Shown piece after piece: positions 35,049 through 44,060 of a DNA stretch of 47,609 bases. The DNA is from Candidatus Sulfotelmatobacter sp. (GTDB taxonomy: Bacteria; Acidobacteriota; Terriglobia; Terriglobales; Acidobacteriaceae), in NCBI GenBank assembly GCA_030038255.1, contig JASHPH010000097.1, positions 1-47,609 of the forward strand, given 5' to 3'. A program made the translations under genes and the position numbers. A model generated the notes under the pieces. It did not search any database and was not told the DNA's origin. It saw nothing but the letters and a program-made list of their open reading frames with translations. Position 1 is the stretch's first letter. Each line of letters begins with the position of its first letter.

Positions 35049-35685
35049 GACGGACAGCGGCCGGATTACTTGCTCAAGGTCTCGGGAGGGTACGAATCTG
35101 GAGAAACATCCTTGGCCGATTTGAGCCGTTCCGACACGACCGCATCCGTAAATAACTCTCGTTCAGTTCCCCCAACGGCTGGCGACGTTCCCAAAGATGG
35201 GCCAGCAAAATAGGTTCCCCCGACGGATAGCGATGCTCGCAAGGATGAGTCGCCACAACGCTGAGTATCGACCGTTCACTCACCCCAGTCATCACGCCGC
35301 TGATTCCGTAACTCGAGTATTCGCCGAAGTCATGGGACTCGACGGCGGCGCAAACGTGTTGATCGGCGGGTCGGTCTGCCGCGCGACCAAGGCAACTCCT
35401 GCGCGGAAGGTAGCGCCTTTCGGTTCGGTCATGGTGTTCAGTTAATAACGATCGCGCGCCCCGCTCGTGTGCTAACTTCGGGATCTTGCTACTTTGCGCA
35501 TGCAATCGCGATTGTTCGCCAAACTACGAGCAGGTTCACAGTTTCCGCGTTGCCGGGCGAACCGCTCGGAAGTTCAGACAGAAACCCATTTCCGGATCGG
35601 AGCACTGCATCTTCAGACAGGACCTTGCACTCACGGGAACGCCCCAGTCGTGTGCCGCTATTCTCATCTCAGTTTTGCGCAAATC
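35049..35685. other. Gene-free accessory DNA
   Basis: Six-frame reading shows only frames with atypical composition (for example minus 35074-35505 and plus 35197-35445), none with a motif or convincing start. CAGACCGTCTGAGACGG at 35036-35052 is a small palindrome. Likely degraded DNA of the accessory patch. Confidence 0.4.
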
Positions 35686-37557
35686 CTACTTACCCACCTG
35701 GAAGATTCCAATGTTGTAGGGCGAAAGCGTAAGGCGCACCTCGCCGGACACGATCATGGCCGTTGCATCGCCGAACAAGGGCTGCAGCTGGCCTGCGCTC
35801 GCAATCGGGGTGTCGGCAACGGGGATCCTCAACTCCTGCGCAGACGCGGCATTGTTGTAGACGACCAGCAACTTCTCTTCTGACAGTTCGCGCAGGAACG
35901 CGTAGTAAGTATCATTCCATCCGATGTGCCATTGCTTCCCCGTGCGCAGTGCCGGATGCGCCCTCCGCAGCGCCAGTAAAGACTGCACGTGCGTAAACAC
36001 GTCCTGCTGTTCTGCCGTACGCCCACTTGCAATAAAAGCATTTCGCGGATCGCCCGGGAATCCGCCGGGGAAATCGCGCCGGTTATCCGGATCATCGCCG
36101 CCTGGCATCGCGATCTCGTCTCCTGCGTAGATTTGCGGAATGCCTCGTAGCGTGAGCAACAGCGAAAATGCCGCCTTGAGCTTGTGCACATTGCTGCCCG
36201 GTTCGCTGAGAAAGCGCGCATGGTCGTGGTTGCCCAAAAAAGTCACGAGGACTTCCGGGTTGGGATACAGTTCGTCGTCCTGCAGAACATTGATGATTTT
36301 CTGCATTGGCTCGCCTTTGATCACGACATCCCGCAGCGCGTGTTCCAGTGGAAAATCAAACAGCGTTGGCAAGCCCGAATCAATGCCGTCGAGCTGTTTG
36401 CGGCCTCCCTGAAAAAACGACGTGATCATGGGATCCGTGTCCGCAACCTCGCCGATGCTGTTGATGTGCGGATAGACCTGGCGCAGACGCTGATGCCACG
36501 TGCTCCAGAACTGCCGCGGGGAGTAAGGGAACGTATCCAGGCGAAAGCCATCGAGTTGCGCGGTTTCTGCCCACCACATCGCGTTCTGCGTCAGATACAG
36601 GCTAAGCTCCGGATCATCGGGGTTGAGGTCGGGCAACTTCCCGGCGAACCAGCCCTCCAGCGTCTCGCGATATTCGCGTGGCGAAGCGTGCGGATCCACC
36701 AGTCCGGAAAAGTTGTAAGACGGTGGCAAATGATGCGCCGGCGATCCATGAAACCAGGTCGGCGTCGGCGGATCGTTTACCCACGGATGGTCCGGCCCTG
36801 TGTGGTTGGCCACAAAATCGATGAGCAGTTTCATCCCAAGTTTGTGCGCGTCTGCTGCCAGAGCCTGATACTCGGCCAGCGTTCCCATGTGCTCGTCGAC
36901 CGCATAGAAGTCCACCACGTGATATCCGTGATAGTCAGAGTTGTCGTTCTTCCACACCGGTGTTAACCACAGAGCCGTGACACCGACATCGTGTAGGTAG
37001 TTCAAATGTTGCCGGATGCCCCGCAAGTCTCCGCCGTGATAGGCCATGGGATCGCTTCGATCGTACTTCCCCGTGGACTCGGGCGGTTGATCATTTGTGG
37101 GATCGCCGTCGGCGAAACGGTCGGGCATGATGAGGTAAACGACATCGTCGTGTGAGACGCCCCCAAAATGGCTCTTCGTATCTTTGCGCGCCAGCAGGGG
37201 AAATGGGACCGTGATCGCTCCGGCCGCGCCGAGCAATCGCAAATTCACCGTTCCGGCATGCAGATCAGGAGCGAGCTGAAGCCGGACAAAAAGGTAGTGC
37301 CCGTTGGCAGAAGCGTTGGAGCCGAGCACACTCACGCCGGGTGCTGTGCTTTCCACGTGTGCGCGGCCGAGGTGCTCGCCGGTTAAGAGCAGCGTGAGTT
37401 CGGGGGTGAAGTTCGTCCACCAGGTGGGAGGCTCAATCTTTCGGACAGAAGGAGCACGGTTTTCTCCGCCTGACGCCTGCGCGGTCGATGGGCAGACGAT
37501 TGCGCTGAGACAGGCGCAGAGAAAGAGAATCGAAATCCACAGCCGGTTCGCTCTCAT
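35686..37557 (-). CDS. Exported GH13 amylase / cyclomaltodextrinase-type enzyme
   Basis: Start ATG 37557 places a signal peptide (MRANRLWISILFLCACLSAIVCPSTAQA) at the N-terminus; 623 residues. An N-terminal Ig-like domain (about 35-130; RKIEPPTWWTNFTPELTLLLTGEHL) typical of cyclomaltodextrinases precedes the catalytic barrel: YLIMPDRFADGDPTND, GGDLRGIRQHLNYLHDVGVTALWLTP, DFVANHTG, DGFRLDTFPY with nucleophile Asp341, SIGEVAD with acid/base Glu370, FLGNHDHARF with Asp445, and a C-terminal beta domain. It should cut alpha-1,4-glucans or cyclodextrins in the periplasm. It follows the TonB receptor gene by 161 bases on the same strand, so substrate import and cleavage are likely linked. Confidence 0.88.
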   Translation of the reverse strand: MRANRLWISILFLCACLSAIVCPSTAQASGGENRAPSVRKIEPPTWWTNFTPELTLLLTGEHLGRAHVESTAPGVSVLGSNASANGHYLFVRLQLAPDLHAGTVNLRLLGAAGAITVPFPLLARKDTKSHFGGVSHDDVVYLIMPDRFADGDPTNDQPPESTGKYDRSDPMAYHGGDLRGIRQHLNYLHDVGVTALWLTPVWKNDNSDYHGYHVVDFYAVDEHMGTLAEYQALAADAHKLGMKLLIDFVANHTGPDHPWVNDPPTPTWFHGSPAHHLPPSYNFSGLVDPHASPREYRETLEGWFAGKLPDLNPDDPELSLYLTQNAMWWAETAQLDGFRLDTFPYSPRQFWSTWHQRLRQVYPHINSIGEVADTDPMITSFFQGGRKQLDGIDSGLPTLFDFPLEHALRDVVIKGEPMQKIINVLQDDELYPNPEVLVTFLGNHDHARFLSEPGSNVHKLKAAFSLLLTLRGIPQIYAGDEIAMPGGDDPDNRRDFPGGFPGDPRNAFIASGRTAEQQDVFTHVQSLLALRRAHPALRTGKQWHIGWNDTYYAFLRELSEEKLLVVYNNAASAQELRIPVADTPIASAGQLQPLFGDATAMIVSGEVRLTLSPYNIGIFQVGK

Positions 37558-37572
37558 GGAGATGGAGGAAAA

Positions 37573-37596
37573 CGGGGGCCGCTTGCCTGGCCCCCG
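37573..37596 (-). terminator. GC-rich hairpin between TonB receptor and GH13 genes
   Basis: 8-bp arms (GGGGGCC/GGCCCCC plus a closing C-G pair), 8-base loop, followed on the minus strand by TTTT and then the GH13 start 16 bases on. It may lower read-through from the receptor gene, or control translation of the enzyme. Confidence 0.45.
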
Positions 37597-37718
37597 CGCG
37601 ATCAGGGGAGGAATTTCGGCTGCGTGCCGAGTTTCGATGTGGCGCTGGGCGTCGCGCATCGTATCACCGGTCCTCTCGAAATCCGCATCGCAGAGTTGTC
37701 TATACGGGCCTCATTTCT

Positions 37719-40700
37719 TTAGAAGCTCACGCGGAAGCCGAACTGCAACTCGCGGTAGCTGTCAAACTGCAGGGTAGTGATTTTCGCAAACCCGCCCTGG
37801 CCCACGATCATGAAGGGAGTGCAGGGACTGCCGTTGTAGACTCCGCTGGAGGGACATATTGACGCGGAATCCAGATTTCCATTCGGCGTGTTGAACTGGG
37901 GAGTGTTAAACAGATTGAAGAAATCCGCGGTAAATTTTCCCTTCACCCGCTCCGTAAAGGTAAAGGTCTTTCCAATACTCAAGTCGATCCTCTTCGTGGC
38001 AGGGCCAGTGAATGGGTTTCTCGGACTGGTTCCTGGGGCAATCGGGACGCCACCCGCATCAGTCGGCACCTCCATGAAGGATTGAACGTTGAACCATTCG
38101 AAGGGATTTTTTGTCTGCTGAAGTGGCCCGATCAGGTTCGGACGAGTGCTCGGGCTGTAGCAGTATTGGCAAATCACATCGAAGGGGAATCCGCTTGCCA
38201 GGGTTACAATCGGGCTGATTTCCCAGCCCCCGATCAGCGAATCCTCGACCGTGTTCCAATTGCTGCCGAAGGTGCGGCCGCGGCCAAACGGCAGTTCATA
38301 CAGGGCATTGAAGACGAAGCGATTGCGCACATCGAGGTTGGAATTCGCACGCTCCTTCGTCCACCACTGGAACGGGTCCACCACGTTGCCGCCATAGCGG
38401 TAGTCGCTATCGAAGCCGGCCGGAGAGTTGTCGATCGCGTGCGACCAGGTGTAGGCGCCGGTGAATAGCACCCCCCGCGCCATGTGCCGTTCTACCAGCG
38501 CATGCAATCCGTGATAGATTGAGGAACCCTCCGTATCATTTACCGGAACTGTTCCAAGTAGCGGATAGGGCTTGTCTGAAGAACTGGTGCCGTCGTAGAA
38601 GGGCCGATTGATGTCGTAGAAGGTCGACAGGTGCTCGCCTTTTGTTCCGACATAAGCCAGCGTCACCCCAGTCTTGGAATCAACCTGACGTTCGACTTGC
38701 AGGTTCCACTCTTGAACATCCGACGGCTTGTCGTGGAACGCCCAGCCCGTTAAGCTCACGTTGGCCGGGGCCGTTAGGTTAATGTTCAAGAGCCCCTTGC
38801 TCGGCATCGGGGTTGTGTTGATCGTGGAGATATTCGGCGCTCCGTTCGGCAGCGCCGAAGCGATGCCGCCCAAAGTTAGCAGGAAAGTTGGCGCGGTCGT
38901 GGAATATGCGTAGTACGAACTGCCGCCGAATGGCGCATTCTGCGACATCTGCTTGTCGATGCCTTCGCGGTCTACGAAGTAGAAAATTCCGTAGCCGCCG
39001 CGCAGCACCGTCTTCGCATCGCTGGTTAGTGAATAGGCAAAGCCGATGCGGGGAGCGAATAGGTGGTTGTCATTGCTGAGCGTGCTGTCCGACAATCCGT
39101 CCGTGCCCGCCAGTTCGATGGCTCCGGTTGCCGGATTGAAGTTCGCCAGACGGTTGTTCTGTTCCACTGGCCAGGTCAAAATGTCATAGCGCAGGCCGAG
39201 ATTCAGAGTCAAACGGCTGTTCACCTTGAAATCGTCCTGCCCGTAGATTCCGTTTTCCCAGCTGCGCGTGTGGAACATACCGCTGGCCGGTCCGACTTGG
39301 TAATCGTTCATCCAGCCCACCAGCATGTCAGATTGCTCCCATCCCGTCGATTCCGGCGCCGAAGAACTCGCCTGGAAGAAGCCTTTTCCCGCGATGGGGT
39401 TGAAGAAAAACACCTGCCGCCGGATGAGATTGACTCCGAACTTGAAGGTGTGGCGTCCTTTCACCCACGACACGTTGTCTGCGATCTGATACGTATTTTC
39501 GGGCACATAATAGTCGCCGTAGTCGCCGGTGTAGGAAATCTCGCTGCCGCTGTTGCCGATCAGCGCGCCTCCACCCAGCAGCGGGCTGGTATTGGCGTTG
39601 GGGATGCCAAGGTCGGCTGACAGCGGAATTCCGCCGAAAGGCGGCTGATAGCCGAGGAAGGAACGCACGTAGCCGACGCGGAGTTCGTTGAACAGACTCA
39701 CTCCAAAGATGTGATTCTCTCCTATCACGATGCTCCGCGGATGCTGAAACTGATAGCCGGAACCGTAACCCGCCGGCAACGTCGACATCTGTGAGGTGGT
39801 GATGTCGACGTCCTGCCCATAGCTGTAGCGGGTGAATGCCTGGTCCTTCGCGCTGAACACGTAGTCCAGACGAACATCGAAGTCGTTATATCTCTGCTCC
39901 TGGACGCGGTGCGGTTGAAAGTTGCTCTCCAGACACGATCCGTCGGTCCCGGCAAGAGTGCACTGCGTGTTTGCACCCGAAGTTATCGTAGGTAGGGGGA
40001 AGGCGTTCAGATAGTTCTTTCCAGCCTGAACAAACATCGTCGAGCTGTAGGTATTGCTCGGTACGACTGGAGACGTCCCGTTACCGGCGCCGGGATAATA
40101 CAGCGGGAAGGGCAGCTGCGAGAAATTACCTTGCCGCTCCAGTGACGTTGGAACGGTGATTGGGGAGTCCGATAAAGGCAGCTTCTGGCGCACGCCCTGG
40201 TAGTCGCCAAAGATAAACAGCTTATTCTTGATGATGTCGCCGCCTCCGGCGAAGCCGAACTGATTGCGGTGGAACAACGGAGCTGGTGTGCCCGGCGCAA
40301 AATAGTTCAAGTTCGCGTCGAACGCGCTATTGCGCAGTTGCCAGAAAGCTGTGCCGTGCCAGTCGTTGGTCCCCGACTTGTAGGTTGCGTTCACCACACC
40401 GCCCCCGGCGCGGCCGTATTCAGCCGGCGCCACGTTGGTGTCGACGCGGAATTCCTGGATCGCGTCGGGAGGCACAAAGAACACGATCGTGTTCACCAGC
40501 GATTCGTTGTTGTCAATTCCGTCAAACAGAAAATTGTTGCCCTGCACACGTACGCCGTCGACCGACAGCGCTCCGCCGCCGCTGGTGGCATAGCGGAAAG
40601 TCTCGGCCTGGTTACCTTGCCCCGTTTGCTGGTTGCCCGGCTGCCCGCGGGTCACGCCCGGCACCAGAGAAGCGAGCTCAGTGAAGTTGCGGCCATTCAG

Positions 40701-41132
40701 TGGCAGATCCGTGACTTGCTGGCCGACAACGACGTCACTCACCCCGGACGTTGCCGTATCCACGACAGGAGTGCCTGCAGTCACCTCGACGACCTGGGAA
40801 ACCTCGCCCGGTTGCATCGAAAAATCGAGGCTCAGGACTTGCGCGGTCTGCAGCATGACCACCCTGGTCTCAGTGCGAAACCCGGTTTGCTTTACTTCGA
40901 TCTTGTACGGGCCGGGATCGAGACCGGGCAGGCTGAAGAGTCCGTCGCCGTTACTCTTCAATTCGACCGCTCGGTTCGTTCCCTGGTTCGTTATCGTAAC
41001 CGATGCGTCGGGTATCACCGCCCCCTGTGCGTCTCGTACCGAACCCCCGATTGTGCCTGTGCTCGACTGGCCGAAGGCAACAGCGGCTAGGCACACTACA
41101 ATTCCCAGAAGCAAGAAGAACTTCTTCGACAT
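37719..41132 (-). CDS. Oar-type TonB-dependent outer-membrane receptor
   Basis: 1137 residues from ATG 41132. Signal peptide 1-21 (KKFFLLLGIVVCLAAVAFGQ). Residues 25-105 are a carboxypeptidase-regulatory-like domain (GTIGGSVRDAQGAVIPDASVTITNQGT, DGLFSLPGLDPGPYKIEVKQTGF). A plug domain follows with VTDLPLNGRNFTELASLVPG and an adjacent flexible QQTGQGNQ stretch, then the long beta-barrel ending in an aromatic-terminated strand (LQFGFRVSF). Such receptors move large substrates across the outer membrane with TonB energy. The neighbouring alpha-glucan genes suggest maltodextrin as substrate (inference). Confidence 0.9.
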   Translation of the reverse strand: MSKKFFLLLGIVVCLAAVAFGQSSTGTIGGSVRDAQGAVIPDASVTITNQGTNRAVELKSNGDGLFSLPGLDPGPYKIEVKQTGFRTETRVVMLQTAQVLSLDFSMQPGEVSQVVEVTAGTPVVDTATSGVSDVVVGQQVTDLPLNGRNFTELASLVPGVTRGQPGNQQTGQGNQAETFRYATSGGGALSVDGVRVQGNNFLFDGIDNNESLVNTIVFFVPPDAIQEFRVDTNVAPAEYGRAGGGVVNATYKSGTNDWHGTAFWQLRNSAFDANLNYFAPGTPAPLFHRNQFGFAGGGDIIKNKLFIFGDYQGVRQKLPLSDSPITVPTSLERQGNFSQLPFPLYYPGAGNGTSPVVPSNTYSSTMFVQAGKNYLNAFPLPTITSGANTQCTLAGTDGSCLESNFQPHRVQEQRYNDFDVRLDYVFSAKDQAFTRYSYGQDVDITTSQMSTLPAGYGSGYQFQHPRSIVIGENHIFGVSLFNELRVGYVRSFLGYQPPFGGIPLSADLGIPNANTSPLLGGGALIGNSGSEISYTGDYGDYYVPENTYQIADNVSWVKGRHTFKFGVNLIRRQVFFFNPIAGKGFFQASSSAPESTGWEQSDMLVGWMNDYQVGPASGMFHTRSWENGIYGQDDFKVNSRLTLNLGLRYDILTWPVEQNNRLANFNPATGAIELAGTDGLSDSTLSNDNHLFAPRIGFAYSLTSDAKTVLRGGYGIFYFVDREGIDKQMSQNAPFGGSSYYAYSTTAPTFLLTLGGIASALPNGAPNISTINTTPMPSKGLLNINLTAPANVSLTGWAFHDKPSDVQEWNLQVERQVDSKTGVTLAYVGTKGEHLSTFYDINRPFYDGTSSSDKPYPLLGTVPVNDTEGSSIYHGLHALVERHMARGVLFTGAYTWSHAIDNSPAGFDSDYRYGGNVVDPFQWWTKERANSNLDVRNRFVFNALYELPFGRGRTFGSNWNTVEDSLIGGWEISPIVTLASGFPFDVICQYCYSPSTRPNLIGPLQQTKNPFEWFNVQSFMEVPTDAGGVPIAPGTSPRNPFTGPATKRIDLSIGKTFTFTERVKGKFTADFFNLFNTPQFNTPNGNLDSASICPSSGVYNGSPCTPFMIVGQGGFAKITTLQFDSYRELQFGFRVSF

Positions 41133-41366
41133 ATTTCCTCCAAGTGGGGGTCGCTCGATAAGCGATCTATTAAGAGATCTGCAGCCGCAACTCTTGCCCC
41201 CGAGAGCCGTGGCAATTCGCCTGACACACTTGAATGCGAACTCTTGAAACGTGCAAGTTTTAGTACAAAATGGGTAGGTTGTTACGTATCACTAGGTTTT
41301 ATACGGTTACAGGAGTAAAATAGCCTGTTTGCAATACGATACCGTCAGCTGTTACGAGATGTTGCC
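41133..41366. promoter_or_regulatory. Divergent promoter region of the alpha-glucan locus
   Basis: The 234 bases between the TonB receptor and the regulator gene. The right half carries repeated GTTACG-like words (41281-41289, 41308-41313, 41351-41356) and ATACG words, partly as an inverted pair around 41280-41314. They are candidate binding sites for the adjacent winged-helix regulator. I cannot fix promoter boxes with confidence. Confidence 0.4.
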
Positions 41367-42629
41367 ATGGGCGTAACGCGGGCTGTAGTGCCGGCTCGGG
41401 ATCAATACTTTCAGGAAATAGATCGACTTACCAATAGTCATAGCCTGCGCGGCTCCGAGTCGTTGTGCAAGCTCTTGCAGTACTTGGCCAGGCAGGCCCT
41501 CGATCATCCCGGCGAACCGCTGAAGGAATATCAAATCGCCACCGAAGTTTACGGGCGCCGCGCCGATTTCGACCCACAGTCCGACTCGACCATCCGCGTG
41601 CAGGCGGGCCGTCTGCGCCAAAAGTTGGCGGAATACTACGCCGGGGAAGGGGCCGCAGACACAATCGTCGTCAAACTGCCGAAGGGGAGCTATCACCTCT
41701 CCTTCGAGGAGCGCACAGCAGACTCGCATCTTCATGCCGCGTATCCGGCGGAGGCACACGATCCGAACCTTCAGCTAGTTCCAGCTTCCCCTTCGTGGCG
41801 AATTGTGGCCATCGCGTTGTCCGTAGCACTGGTGATCTGTCTACTGGCCTTGGGCGGGCTGCTGTGGAACCGGCGAATGCCGGTTTCGGCGGTTGCCGCA
41901 ACCACCGCGCCAGCCAGCGCCTCGCTGCGAGCGTTCTGGGCCCCGTTCATTTCCGGCCCGGAGGATCCCCGCGCGATCTTTAGCAACGCCGGTTTCGTGG
42001 GACGTCCCGAAACCGGCATGCGCTATTACGATCCCAGGCACGATCCCAAAGGCAACGTGCGCGATCAGTACACCGGAGTAGGGGAAGTGCTCGCGGTGCA
42101 CGAGCTGGATCTGCTGTTTGATTCGCTGGGCCGTCAGCTGCGGGTCAAGCGCGGCAGCTTGTTCTCTCTCGACGACGCAAAGAATACCGATCTGATCTTC
42201 GTCGGCTCTCCCTCAGAGAATCTTTCTCTGCTCGATATTCCCGGCACGCAGGAATTTGTATTTGAGCGCGTGCCTTCCGGTCCGAGGCAAGGCGATTTGT
42301 CCATCGTCATTAAGCACCCGCATCCCGGAGAAAGCGATAGATTCCTGGCCACGCCGTCGGATTCGCCCATGACGGAAGACTACGGTATCGTCAGCTTGGT
42401 GCCCGGACTCGAACCTTCGCGTTACGTGATGATTCTGGCCGGTACGACAACTTTCGGCACACAGGGCGCTGTGGAATTTGTTTGCCGCCCCGATTCGATC
42501 GACCACCTGCTGAAGCTGATTCCAGGAGGCAATTCCGGCCAGATCAAACCGTTCGAGGCATTGGTGCGAGTCAAGATTGCTCGCGGCGTGCCGCTCGAAA
42601 CGGAACTGGTCGCAGTGCGGGCGCGGTGA
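41367..42629 (+). CDS. Membrane-anchored winged-helix transcriptional regulator
   Basis: 420 residues from ATG 41367. Residues about 10-115 are a DNA-binding region of the acidobacterial winged-helix type (LCKLLQYLARQALDHPGEPLKEYQIATEVYGRRADFDPQSDSTIRVQAGRLRQKLAEYYAGEG), ending with KLPKGSYHLSFE, as in CadC-like effector domains. One membrane helix at about 147-170 (WRIVAIALSVALVICLLALGGLLW) places the rest (171-420) in the periplasm, with a probable ligand-sensing domain. The topology allows direct sensing of periplasmic sugar and control of the divergent receptor/enzyme genes. Not a response regulator: no receiver domain. Confidence 0.75.
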   Translation: MGVTRAVVPARDQYFQEIDRLTNSHSLRGSESLCKLLQYLARQALDHPGEPLKEYQIATEVYGRRADFDPQSDSTIRVQAGRLRQKLAEYYAGEGAADTIVVKLPKGSYHLSFEERTADSHLHAAYPAEAHDPNLQLVPASPSWRIVAIALSVALVICLLALGGLLWNRRMPVSAVAATTAPASASLRAFWAPFISGPEDPRAIFSNAGFVGRPETGMRYYDPRHDPKGNVRDQYTGVGEVLAVHELDLLFDSLGRQLRVKRGSLFSLDDAKNTDLIFVGSPSENLSLLDIPGTQEFVFERVPSGPRQGDLSIVIKHPHPGESDRFLATPSDSPMTEDYGIVSLVPGLEPSRYVMILAGTTTFGTQGAVEFVCRPDSIDHLLKLIPGGNSGQIKPFEALVRVKIARGVPLETELVAVRAR

Positions 42630-42650
42630 GGCGCGCTCGTTTCGTCTTTC

Positions 42651-42680
42651 AGCATCGTTGCAAAAAGCATCGTTGCAAAA
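42651..42680. repeat. Perfect 15-bp tandem duplication
   Basis: AGCATCGTTGCAAAA at 42651-42665 is repeated at 42666-42680, between the converging regulator and MFS genes. A recent duplication by slippage is likely. Confidence 0.8.
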
Positions 42681-42692
42681 ATCTGGCTTCGC

Positions 42693-44045
42693 TCACGGTT
42701 TCGCTGCCGCCGGGTGCCCTGCCATATCACGAACTGGCTGTCTCGCGTCGTAGGGATCCTGCACACGCTGCGTTAACGCCGCCGCCAGGATGAAGAAGAT
42801 CCCCCCCGCAACCACTGCCGACAAGCGGTTGTCGTTCAGCAGGTGGGACATCACCCATCCAAACAACAGCGACGCTGTAATCTCCGGAATCACGATAAAG
42901 AAGTTGAATATCCCCATGTACACGCCGGTCTTACTCTGGGGCAGCGAACCGGCAAGGATCGCATACGGCATCGCCAGCGTGCTGGCCCACGCGATGCCGA
43001 CGCCCGTCATCGAGAGTAGCAGCAAATACTTGCTGTGAATGACCGCCACCGAGAGCAGGCCAAGCCCGCCGCAGATCAGGCACAGGCTGTGAGTCGCCTT
43101 GCGTCCCCATTGTCGGGCCAGCGCCGGCAGCAGAAACGAAAATCCGAAGCACACAAGCGAGTACATTCCAAAGCAAACACCCGCCCACTCCACGCCGACC
43201 GAGTAAATCGGGGAATTCGTGTCACTCGCGCCGAACACATTCCGCGCGACTGCCACGGGAAAATAAAGCCACATGCAGAACAGCCCCAGCCAGGTGCAGA
43301 TCTGCACCCACGCCAGCTGCCGCATGGTGCGAGGCATTTCACGCACCGATAGAAGAATTTCGCGCACACTCGCCGCTATACCGCCATGCTCTGATTTCTG
43401 CTTCCGAAATTCTTCCAAATTTGCCGGCGGAATCTCTCCCGTCGTGAAGATGGTCCACAGCACCGCTCCGAGAAATGCCGCCGCACCGATATAAAACGAC
43501 AGCCGCACGGTGAACGGAATCGCCTCCGCACCGCTGGTTCGCGCCACGCCGAAAACATTCGTCAGCAAATACGGCAGAGCGGATGCCACGACCGCGCCCA
43601 ACCCAATGAACAGGCTCTGCATGGCGAAGCCGCGAGTCCGCTGAAACTCCGGCAACAGGTCGGCCACGAACGCCCGAAACGGCTCCATACTGATGTTGAT
43701 CGAAGCGTCCAGCACCCACAGCAACCCCGCCGCCATCCACAGCGCCGAACATTGCGGCATCAGAATCAGCGCCGTCGAACTCAAGAGCGCCCCAGCGAGA
43801 AAGTAAGGACGCCGCCGCCCCAGCCGACCCCACGTGTGGTCACTGGCGTGGCCGATGATGGGTTGAACCAGCAGACCGGTCAAAGGAGCCGCCAGCCAAA
43901 GAATGGGAATCTGGTCCGCGCGAGCCCCGAGATATTCGTAGATCGCGCTCATGTTCGCCATCTGCAATCCCCAGCCGAACTGGATGCCGAGGAAGCCGAA
44001 GCTCATGTTCCAGATTTGCCAGAACGTGCGTGGTGGTTTGTCCAT
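42693..44045 (-). CDS. MFS / GPH-SLC45-like sugar (maltose-type) transporter
   Basis: 450 residues, about 12 membrane helices. The N-terminal FGFLGIQFGWGLQMANMSAIYEYLGA and QPIIGHASDHTWGRLGRRRPYFLAGAL (loop 2-3 motif), plus DASINISMEPFRAFVADLLPEFQRTRGFAMQSLF, match the sucrose/maltose transporter group (SLC45 and MalA-like in Caulobacter/Xanthomonas). It should bring maltose or other short alpha-glucosides into the cytoplasm by proton symport. Its start lies 15 bases after the malQ stop, so both are in one transcript. Confidence 0.85.
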   Translation of the reverse strand: MDKPPRTFWQIWNMSFGFLGIQFGWGLQMANMSAIYEYLGARADQIPILWLAAPLTGLLVQPIIGHASDHTWGRLGRRRPYFLAGALLSSTALILMPQCSALWMAAGLLWVLDASINISMEPFRAFVADLLPEFQRTRGFAMQSLFIGLGAVVASALPYLLTNVFGVARTSGAEAIPFTVRLSFYIGAAAFLGAVLWTIFTTGEIPPANLEEFRKQKSEHGGIAASVREILLSVREMPRTMRQLAWVQICTWLGLFCMWLYFPVAVARNVFGASDTNSPIYSVGVEWAGVCFGMYSLVCFGFSFLLPALARQWGRKATHSLCLICGGLGLLSVAVIHSKYLLLLSMTGVGIAWASTLAMPYAILAGSLPQSKTGVYMGIFNFFIVIPEITASLLFGWVMSHLLNDNRLSAVVAGGIFFILAAALTQRVQDPYDARQPVRDMAGHPAAAKP

Positions 44046-44060
44046 GTCTGCCCTGGAATC

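Noticed and set aside
35074-35505. Minus-strand 143-codon frame in the accessory patch
   Set aside because: No motif, no convincing start, composition unlike neighbouring genes; most likely degraded DNA.
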